Positions 12,641-22,800 of a DNA stretch of 52,516 bases are shown here, piece after piece (position 1 is the first letter of the stretch; the number at the start of each line of letters is the position of its first letter). The DNA comes from Apostichopus californicus. Lineage: Eukaryota; Echinodermata; Holothuroidea; Aspidochirotida; Stichopodidae. The notes under the pieces were generated by a model. The model ran no database searches. It saw nothing but the letters and a program-made list of their open reading frames with translations, and was not told the DNA's origin. Location: positions 1 to 52,516 of the forward strand of contig JAIPMN010001612.1 of assembly GCA_020650975.1 (NCBI GenBank). The letters are read 5' to 3'. The translations under genes were made by a program, and so were the position numbers.

Positions 12641-13028
12641 ACCAACCTATTTGTCAATTACATTGTTCTTATGCGATATCGGTGAAATATACAGCGTTGC
12701 CTAGAATGTTTTATGTCCCAAACAACATTGTGTTCTGGAAGTTTATCCAGATATTGTAATGTCAACCAACATAATCTCAGGGAGTAGAGAGATGCCTAAA
12801 TTTCTTTTCAATCTATAACGGTTTAGTCTACGAAAAAGACCAATGACAAATGTGGTTTTTATAACGACATGTACATAAAAAGGTGCACGCAGCTGTAGCT
12901 ATTCACAAAAATCAGTAAACGGATTAGCTTCAATTTAAGTTGATAAGGGCAGCTTGATTGTTTGGTACAAAGATTCAATTGATATGGCTTTATCGGTCAA
13001 AAGAAAGGTTGTCATTGCATTTGGTTTA

Positions 13029-13645
13029 CGGCTCAGTGTTAGCTCAGTGGTTAACGCCGGTGCCTTCCAATCATAAGGTCCCCGGTTCGAGTCACTCCAA
13101 GATTAATGTATGTCGTCCCAGTGGCGGAGCGTCCATATAGTCAGGGGGGCGGATGCCCCCCCTGACCGTCTCAAATGGACTGCTGGCGCCCTTTTCAGCT
13201 TTTTACCACTTTTTACTTATTCGCGATTATTGACTTTTTTATTGCGCTCTCATCTACCTATTGGCATTTGTCACATTTTGTTGGTGTAATTTTCTGACAA
13301 AATGGCGATAACACCTATTTATTCTTCGTTTATCTGCAAATTAGCAAGGCCCGGAAAGGGTCATTTCCGGCGATCTAGAGTGTATCTTTACTCAAAAAAT
13401 TTCTGTTCGCTCCGCGCCAACCAATGGTGGCGCTCCGCTTAGAAAGTGTCGAAAGCGCCCCTACAGACCATTCTTGCCCCCCTGACCAATACCACTAGCT
13501 CCGCCACTGTGTCGTCCAGTTACAGAGTTGTTGACAAATGACAATTCCTAATCATTGACGTTAAATATGAATGTAAGAGACTGACTTCGGTCAGCCCGTG
13601 GCTTCGATCAGCCAATGAGGCTTCTTTGCGAGTTCCTGCTCGCAG
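13029..13645 (+). mobile_element. tRNA-derived SINE copy, split by a hAT MITE
   Basis: The head has a perfect RNA polymerase III A box, TAGCTCAGTGG (13040-13050), and 33 nt later a B box, GGTTCGAGTCA (13084-13094), in tRNA-like spacing. The body matches the copy at 10701-10881 on the opposite strand. The body is interrupted at 13119-13517 by a transposon plus its target duplication, after which the match resumes at agttacagagttgttgaca. It is not a working tRNA gene because no acceptor-stem pairing follows the B box. Confidence 0.82.
13119..13509. mobile_element. hAT-type MITE (391 bp) nested in a SINE
   Basis: Perfect 12-bp terminal inverted repeats, CAGTGGCGGAGC (13119-13130) and GCTCCGCCACTG (13498-13509), with a second shared inner block GTCAGGGGGGC. 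It is flanked by an exact 8-bp target duplication TGTCGTCC (13111-13118 and 13510-13517). The 8-bp duplication and CAGTGG-type ends fit the hAT superfamily. It has no transposase, so it was moved by an enzyme encoded elsewhere. Confidence 0.93.
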
Positions 13646-14637
13646 GAGGATCTGAAATACAATATTCATATCAAAGTAAAAATATGTTTAGGTTGCTGCG
13701 TCAAACCCTTCATCAATGAGAGTTATGCCAAATTAATGGTACAACTCTTTCCACAGGATCAAGCTACACGTTTTAGTCGCAAAAACGATGTCAACTCATC
13801 TTGTATATTTATTTAGTTATATAGTAACGTGTGCTTGGGAGACATAAACCTCAGTTGTTAATGTTAGCTCCTTCTATAGTTGATCAAAATTATCATTGAT
13901 ATTCAGGAATATTAAGTCAGATGTCATCTAGGGGTCATCCGTTCAATTTTCAAGGAAGGTCCAGATGAAAATTTATTCTTGATGTATGAAAGAGGATTAT
14001 ATTCTATAAGCATTCTTGTGAAACTTGAATCAAATTATATGTTTCGTTTTCGAGATACGGACAGCTTAAGTTGTTGCCTCCAGTACCCAAAAGTGAATTT
14101 GGAGCAAAAAGGTGTGATGTCATCGATTTACATTCACAAATAAATGATCTGTTTTTCTTTCAAATTTGCACCTTATTTTCCACTATAGATAATCTGATGT
14201 ATCCACCTTGTGACTTCGTCACTGTCATTAATATGTCAATATCATCACATCACCTTCAGGTAAAAAATCGGCCCTATCCCATCAATGTCGAAACAATAGA
14301 CTGAAAAATAAAGACAAAATATATCATTTTTTGCTTAGTGTGCATCTACGACATCCACCCTATTTGCATCAAGTCTGTTTATGGTAGAAAATGCAATAAA
14401 TTCAAATATCAATATCTCAAAAACGACACGTAGAAAATAATGAAAGCAGGTAAAGGACACTAAACTATATTATATATTAGGGACTGAGTTGAGTTAAATT
14501 TGAAAGTTAACTGTCATGTTTTAACATAAAAAAAAAACAGTATCATGACATATGTGTTCTTGTGCCACCTTGCAGAAGGCTGAAACAAAAACATTTTTGG
14601 CGATTTTCTTCTTAGAATTATTATTATTTGTGGCAAG

Positions 14638-14945
14638 CAGTGGCGTCGTGCCCATTGGGGCCCGGGGGGCACAGGCCCCCCCCCCCCAAATTTTGTCAAA
14701 GGTGTCATAAAATTTTGTCATAATTTAAAAAAAAAGGGTTTTCGAACAGTGTCAGCAACTGAATTTCTTGTAGGGCCTAAATGGCGATCACTTCCTTCGA
14801 GAATATTTCCCAAAATAAAAAATTGCCGGAAATTTTTATCAGTTTTAGGGGTGTTGCTTACTGCCATAAGGCACGGGAAGTGCCGTTTCCTGCAATCTGG
14901 GGGTCTGCCAGACGAAAAACTCTCTTGTACCGCACGACGCCCCTG
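14638..14945. mobile_element. hAT-type MITE (308 bp)
   Basis: Ends CAGTGGCGTCGTGC (14638-14651) and GCACGACGCCCCTG (14932-14945) are inverted with one mismatch. They are flanked by an exact 8-bp duplication GTGGCAAG (14630-14637 and 14946-14953). The interior is GC-rich at the left end (a C13 run near 14678-14690). The overlapping open frames on both strands have no domain and are not genes. Confidence 0.93.
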
Positions 14946-15673
14946 GTGGCAAGTAAAATATTCCATTGTGAATCCAGTGTCTAAACATTGGACTAAGTCG
15001 AGATTTGTGTACTACTGTTAGAGATTTAGCCTCTGTTATCGCTATAGCCCATACTGACCTGTTTAGGGTAGCAACACTTCCTGGTTGGGGTAGTAGCACC
15101 TCCTGTTTTGTGTAGCAACGCCACCTGTGGTCCTTTTGGCGTCCTTTGGCGTTCCATAATCCAAGTGTGCATAAGGCAATGTCATTAAAATAAGGGCGTG
15201 GCTTCTACTACGTAATTATGAAACACTCAGGATTTAAAGCAAACCACATTTTGATGTCCTCGTGATTATCTTACCAAGTAAGAGTTTGAGCAAAGACAGA
15301 CTATAACTCTCACCGAATTGTAGTTGTGGCTTGTTAAAACACTTTAATGCAGTTCGAGAGGTTTCCATAACTGGCAGCAAGCAAATACCTCGAATACTCT
15401 CCGAGTTGGTAAATGCCGTTACTTTCTGGACTAACGGACTATCATTTCTTATCTCTTTTGCATCGGTAGCAGTTTCACGAAGGTTTGTTTCCCGCTGATC
15501 ACGAACTTAGGCTGCCCACGTAGGCCACCAGTCTATATTTTCTGATATATAATAACACTATAATGTTGCATACTCTGGGAGCGCCGGCTGTGGTCGATCC
15601 GGTCTGCATTTTTTTGCCCTATAAAATGTATTTGTATTTGTTTTAATGTCTCGGATATGCATTGAACTTGCAT

Positions 15674-16169
15674 ATAGCATGGACACTTCGAATTCTGGAC
15701 ACCTAAACCTTAAAACACCCCAAAACTATATCTTCTGGTATAAATCACCTGAAAATATACTTGATATGGTGGGAGAAGTGTGTTATATTATGATACACGG
15801 CCAAACTTTCTTTCCTGCAAACTGTTTTCACGTTGTATTCCAAGAAGATTCTTCGTGATTGTGGAACTGGTATTTCTTTGCTAGAGTATTGCGAATTTTC
15901 GGACACACAGTCCCACAGTGTGGCGCTGGTGATAAAATTGGTGGCGCAGTTGCTCTTTCAGTATTTATAACAGACTTCATAGATCTCCGTCATTTTATTG
16001 ACAAATATGTAAGTATTTACTTGCACACGGGTCGTTTTGGAGAGAAAATGTCTGTAGCTTTGTACATTTTGGTGAAATTTGGCTCTTCCTGTAGGTTGTC
16101 ATGGTGAAATCGTGTATTTCTTAGGGGTGTCCGAAATTCGTAGGTGTCCAAAATTCGCAATACTGACTT
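15674..16169. mobile_element. Possible transposon insertion present in one haplotype
   Basis: This is the 496-bp segment missing from the second copy of its flanks. Its ends share an imperfect inverted motif: CGAATTCTGGACACCTA near 15691-15707 and, inverted, taggtgtccaaaattcg near 16141-16157. A related sequence, attgcgaattttcggacac (about 15888-15906), is also inverted relative to the right end. No clear target duplication was found. The two short open frames inside show no domain. Confidence 0.45.
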
Positions 16170-16211
16170 TACTATCACTAACACGAACAGCTTTTGTTGT
16201 CCATATTAAAT

Positions 16212-16221
16212 NNNNNNNNNN
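16212..16221. other. Assembly gap (10 N)
   Basis: Ten N bases; an arbitrary-length scaffold join. The sequences on either side are overlapping copies, so the true gap may be negative. Confidence 1.
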
Positions 16222-16821
16222 CCACCAGTCTATATTTTCTGATATATAATAACACTATAATGTTGCATACTCTGGGAGCGCCGGCTGTGGTCGATCCGGT
16301 CTGCATTTTTTTGCCCTATAAAATGTATTTGTATTTGTTTTAATGTCTCGGATATGCATTGAACTTGCATGTACTATCACTAACACGAACAGCTTTTGTT
16401 GTCCATATTAAATGCCAGGCCTACATAGACCTACCAACCCCCCCCCCCCCCATCCCAATACTTTCATGAGATAAATTGAATACACAATGATCCTTTTCTG
16501 ATAGACTTCAACCTCTGAATACTCATTTTATAGTGTAGGCAACATATGCACACTTGAGAGACTTCATGGGGCAGAACTATTATGAAATTATGACACACGT
16601 TTGCTAATTTCATGATTTTACCATGTAGCAATGGAATGCAAGCCAAAACTAGAAGTGGGTGCTGGCTTGTTTTTCAATGTGTTTTGCAGAAAATGGAAGT
16701 CAATTGATGATGTTATTTTTCAAAGCTTGCTATGTTCTTATTAAAACAACAATAATATTGCATATATAATATAATATAGAATTATACTAGAATTCAATTT
16801 TCTTTAGATCCTAGAAATAAA

Positions 16822-19800
16822 ATGTTGAGGAAGAACAATAACTTTGTGGTGGATGCAGGCAGACATCTGTCACCTAAGAAGAAAAGAAAGTCAGCTCCAT
16901 CGCAAGAAGCTCTCGGTCTCCCACAGAGAAAGGATGAAGAAGAATCATATCTGGAATCAAAAGTGTTTGGTGGAGAAAACCTACTCCTTGATACTTTATT
17001 AGAAAAAAGGTTTACATCACAACATACAGAGGTATTTATAGTCTCCTTCATTCTTCTCTTGGTTTATTCCCATTTAGTCTGGAATTTCTAGTGCTACAGG
17101 GTTAAAAAATATGAAACATGTATACATTGTTGTAAATTTGCTCAAGCACCACTTTTTGTTATTTTCTGTTCTTTCCTTTCATTTAATCCATGTTTTGGTA
17201 ATTTTGGAAACCTTTCCTGTTGGAAAAGTGGTGTACAATTTCTCAGACAATTTTGAATTCCTGTTTGTTTCAGGTGAAGGATTCAGAAATCATCAAAGAA
17301 GGACTTTTGGAAGAAGAAAGACCAAAACCAGTTTGGCAAGATGAAGATGACAGCAACTCCGAGAGGTTTGTGTGCCATGATAAAATGATTTCATGAAATC
17401 AAGGAACCAAGATAGTATAAGATGGTAGATAAACACCATGATGAATATCTTAATGTTTATTCTACAGTATGTTCAATTTGCAATCTGCATATTTCTTTCC
17501 AGGAACACTATTGAGAACAAACAGGATTCCGATAGAGAAAAAGCCAGGCAGTTGCAGTAAGTCAAGTTTTTTTTATTTCATCCAGTCCACATATCACTTA
17601 TTGGGATTCATTGTGACAAAGTCTAAAAGCACAGTATTAAAATGGCATTGTTGACATCCATTTTATACTGTGGAACACTTTACACATTCATAAGGATAAA
17701 ACAATGGTATCATATTAAAAGATGATATTAGGTGGTTACCAACCATATATATATATTTCACTTCTAACAGGATTGTGTTGAAATTTGTTGTTATTGCCTC
17801 CACAAATGTCTATGAAGATTTCCTTTCCCTTTGAAAACACAATTACAGTAGTTTGTTTTCAGAAGATAGTGATAATGACAGCACTATCTTGATTCTTAAC
17901 AACAAAAGTAGGCCAGGCTTTTAACAACCACTGGAATACTTGGTAGGTCTAGACTAAGTATTGATGTTTGTTTTACATAGCAACAGACAGTCATGACAGA
18001 GTACAACATACAATCATAATGGTTTTCATTTCAAGTTTATATCTAATGGTGAAGAAAATTAAAGAGATAATCCATAAGCAGGCAATGTGACCCTTATATA
18101 AAAAAAACATATGCTGTTAGTTTAAAACAGTACTGGAAGATCCCTTAAAGATGCAAATGCAATCAACAACCTTAAATCAAATTGACTGCAACTTAATATC
18201 AGAGTATTATTATGTTCTAGGTTTGAAAGAGCTCTTGGCCCGAGACCATCGTGGGCTCTCTTAAAGTCTGAGAGGTTACAAGAACAAAGCGGTAAGCAAA
18301 GGTTTTGCAAAATTTGTCTTCGATCCAGCTGAATTTCTTCCACAGTGCTCACTGCTCCCTATTCTGAAGTTAAGACGATTGGCTAAGAAGTAGTTCAGCT
18401 AAATTTTGCGATATTAGTTGTCTAGATCCCTTCCCCCTCAACCCACAATCCCACATTCATTCCCTTATAATATTCACAGAGATTATCTACGTTTGGAATG
18501 GTTACCTCTCCACCTGTGTCATACATGTGAAATGTGTCAGCTTTGTGTAAATCTCTACAATTTCATAGATCTGTCTCAAAATTCATATCTCTTGTGTATA
18601 GGTTATGGTCCTTTATCTCTCACAAGTAGATATTAATTTGCAAGTTGAGCACTAGTAATGAGAAGCATATGAGATGTTATAAACAAATAACTGGGACAAG
18701 GGTTTACCTTGCCTGTTTGGAGGGTTTTCATCACAAGCGTCAATACCGTCTAAGCAAAGATAATGTTTGGGTTTTTTTTCCTTTTCCTCTCCCCGTTTTC
18801 TTTCAACTTTCTAAAAATTATCAGTGAGAATAGTTAAATGCTTTTCATTTGCAAATTGCAAATATTTTAAAACTATTGGAGTCTTTTTTCTTTTGTCTCT
18901 GTTTTTTTCCCCTTCTATCAGATTCTGATGACGAGAGCGAGGAGGAGACGTTCATTCCACTTACCAGGAGGACGGGGACGTATCTAACGTCGTCTGCATC
19001 ACTCCCAAAAGGACATCTTGACTTTCAGATTTGTAATGACGCCAACATTTCCAGGAGAAACAAGGTAAACCAAATTGGATCGATTTGCCTGAGTCAGTCG
19101 TCCTTTCCAAAAATTGTCAGTGGTTTTAGACCTGTAACAGCATTTGATGTATCTGTGTATGTGCCTGTATGTCCCTACTAAACTAAACTGAAGTTTGATA
19201 TTGGTAATGCTTTATCAATAGATAACAGTTAGTAGTAAGATGAAGAAAATATTGATGCAAAGTTCAAAGACAGGAACCTTTCAATCAAGTTTTATTTCAA
19301 GCTTATCTTAATGACAGAAATATTTCTTCCTCCCCCATTCCTTTCCCAGAAATTTGTGTCATCTGTTGAATTTCACAAGACTGCCCAGGTCATATTGGTA
19401 GCAGGATATGACCAGACACTCAGCTTATTCCAGGTAAGTTTTAGATCTTTAAAAATACTGACTGCAAATGTTTTCTAGCATCCAGCAAAATCTGCAAGAA
19501 GTGTATTGAGATTTCCGTGGAGCAATTCATCTGTCATAGCATAGCAGAATGGCATAGTTAAATTTTTTAAAACAGAAATAAACTGCACAACTGTTTTCTT
19601 TCTTGACAAATATTTCCTTATGTTTATATCTGATTTAGGTTTTTAGGGGGGAGGAGAGGGGAAGGCAAGGGCATACCTCTTCGTGTGCTCTGCTGTGGAC
19701 ATAGGAACAACTGAAAGATTCCAAATAACAGATTTTTAGTTAATGACTGAAATGAAAGCCATTTCTTTGTTCCGTCAAGTTTACAAACAACAAATTTTTG

Positions 19801-22800
19801 TTTCAGGTGGATGGAAAGCAAAACGCTGCAATACAGAGCATCTTCCTCGAAAACTTTCCAATATATTCGGCGCATTTTTCTGCGGATGGCAACGAGGTGA
19901 TCATGAGCTCAGAGTTCAAGTGGTTCTATTCGTTTGACATGATGACGGGGAAAGTGCACAAGATCCCTCAAATCAAAGGTAACTAGACGAATATGTCGAG
20001 TTGTATGGTCGTAGGAGATAGTACAGGGTGTTATGTTGAATATGTCGTAATGTAAAGAATGCAGAATTGTCATGTTAACCTAGATGACGAAAAAAAGGCA
20101 AAATATTTTACAGCGTGAGTGGGTATAGTTTTAACATCTACGGTATGGACTTATTAAGCACAAAACTTGTGTTTGCACAAAAACTAGATGGATAAACACA
20201 TGACTACATATGTGACAATTTCATTTACTTTTGTATGTATTTTTGGATTCTTACTGAATATTGTTTGAATCATTACACCTGGAACAAATATCAATGTATA
20301 TTTTCGTACAGTGCAGTTCTTTAAACATGTTATGCTTTCATTCCTACTAAAGGTGTCCCAGAGCGGTCATTCCCTTTGTTTCGTGTCTCACCTGATGGCA
20401 AATTACTAGCATTCAGAGGGAAACATGGTAACATCTACCTGGTCTCTGCAAAGGTACGTACCGATATTCTGTCATTGTCAAATGTCGTTCAAGCAGTCCT
20501 GGCATGGAGATGTAAATTTGATGTAATTTGTTATCTATTATTTTAGAGATATGCAGTTGGCTGAAGTTTTCTTATCAAAGTTTGGTCGACATTTTTGGCA
20601 TTGTTAGGCAAACACTAAATCCTCATAGCAGTTTAAATGGCGAAAATATGTTTTTTTGTTTACAAATTTAGTGATATTTTGTGAATGCATCTGGTTATAG
20701 TAAAGTGAATGGTGTCATCATTATAACTGAGCTGAAAATAATTTTGCTGTTCTTTATATAAAAGTTAATCATTTGTCTACAGAGGAAAGTAAACTTTACA
20801 AAAAATATGAATCTACACGAAAGCCACTATTTCCATTGTTTTCAGTTTTATCATATGAAACAGAAATTGTGACCTACAAAAATAAAATAGATTACTTAAT
20901 ACCAGGCCTCAACAAATACGGTCGCCAACTTGCCAATGGCGACTAGAATTTGCGACTGGCGAGCAAAAAATGCATTACGCTCGACATTTTGGCGAGTGGC
21001 TCATTCGCTCACTGCCTTTATACGATAGGCTTACTATTAACTTGTGAGCCAATCAACAAAGGCGTATTGCCTAATGTTACACATCACAGTAGAATTATCA
21101 AGTGCACTGTTACAAGTAGGTCCTAAGGAACAGCTCTGTTTACCAGCTCGAAACTAATTTGATACTAATCGACTAAATGATGCACGATAGGTGTAACCAA
21201 ACTGGAAAACTACAAACTTAAATAAATGCGGAACGACAACTCAAACAGGGGTAACGCATGAATATCATGTTTTAAACACTTTTGACGAAGCACAATTTAA
21301 ATAGATCGTTTTTGCTGTAAACAACTAACAGTAACACTAAACCGCGATATCCTAAGTTAGGCAATACTAACTAGGCTTATATCACACAAACACTTTGCGA
21401 GAAAAAATGGCGAGTAAATTTAACGTTTTGGCGAGTAGAATTTTAGACTCGGTCGCCAGTTGGCGAGTAGTTTTAAATTTTTTTGTCAAGGCCTGCTTAA
21501 TACTCTACTTCTCTTTCTTACCAAATCTAACTCCAACATGGAAAGAATAAGTATCCATATCTTGTTACCAGGATGTCTTGCATCTGCCATAAATTATGAA
21601 GGTTTCCCATTTTGTGAATGTGAGCCCTTTTGGTGTTGTTGTACATCTATTGAGCGATATGACATACTTTTCAACTTCTCAGAGTAAAGAATACATCTCA
21701 ACATTCAAAGGGAATGGTCGTATGATGGATTTATGCTTCTCAGCCGATGGATCTAGACTCTTCTCTGTAGGAGGTGAGTGTCTTTAAAGCTGCACTTTGA
21801 TTTTTTTTGGGGAGGGGGGCCGGCCTTTATTTTGAGCAGTTTCTACCAAATCTGCCGACTATTTACTCAATAGGAAGATGACAAACTGATCACTCGAAGA
21901 TACCCTGTTGTGATCGAAAAGTCGGGCCCTCTTGAAACGAGAACATTTGTGGAGTGTTTTAAATGAGCCTTGCACAGTATAGGAAATGATTTGCAGTAGA
22001 GCCTGATTATCACATCAAGATTTGCATGTAAATCCTGCATTGCTGAAATAGCTTTATATCATCCAATGGAAATATGGAGATAACATGTGAATATAAACTG
22101 TCCTGCTTTATTTTTGATGCGATACTCTCCGGCTACAATCGACGCATTTCCTTCTGGAATGGTTGATAAATCTGTTTCACAAGCGTGCAGATGGAATCAT
22201 AATTTATTTTTCGCTCTTATTCATGTAATAAAATTGATAGCTGGGCAACAGAACATGTAGAAACTGTTGGTTGAAATTAATTTCAGCCTGTAATGTTAGT
22301 TTTTGAGAAAGAAAGAAATTGGGATTGAAAAGTTTTGTCAGAAGCTAATTCTATTCCTTACAACAAATGAACCTTTGCAAAATTAATAAACATGGAATAT
22401 TCTTATCATTCAAGATATGGTATGTATTATCTATGTGATTTATTAATGTCAGGGGTGCAAGCATGTTTACTTGTGGGGGGAGGCTCATCTCCCCCCCCCA
22501 ATCACACCCCCACTTGCAGACAATATTACAAAAAAATCCTAGTACACAGTACATGTATAGAAAATATATGTGTGGTTCAACCTAACCAGTCGAAAATTCC
22601 AAATATAGCACCATCTTGCATCTAAGCATCTTTTCATTTATCAAAATTTCCACAGGAACCCTCTCTCTCCCTGAGACTCCTTCCCCCTCAAAGACATACC
22701 ATCTGTGCCCTCCTTCACAGTAACAAAATACATGGTGGTTGCACCCTTGATTAATGTGACATAATGTGGGTGGAGGCATTAATAATATTGCCATATAATA

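Larger units (their letters stand above)
15525..16413. repeat. Direct duplication around an assembly gap, with a 496-bp insertion in one copy
   Basis: The 149-bp block at 15525-15673 recurs at 16222-16370, and the 42-bp block at 16170-16211 recurs at 16372-16413. In the first copy the two blocks are separated by 496 bp (15674-16169); in the second they are joined by a single G. The copies meet at the 10-N gap. This pattern is what two alleles, one with an insertion, look like when placed end to end in a scaffold. Confidence 0.85.

Noticed and set aside
13029-13100. tRNA gene suggested by perfect A box and near-perfect B box
   Set aside because: There is no acceptor-stem pairing or tRNA 3' end, and the segment continues into a repeated body also found at 10.7 kb, so it is a SINE head.
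14718-15099. Several overlapping open frames of 66-90 codons on both strands
   Set aside because: They lie mostly inside the 308-bp MITE and lack domains, splice sites in phase or homology.
17863-17910. Possible extra UTP18 exon reading EDSDNDSTILIL after a ttttcag acceptor
   Set aside because: It is out of phase with the preceding exon (would hit a stop at once) and exon 3 joins exon 4 at 18221 cleanly.
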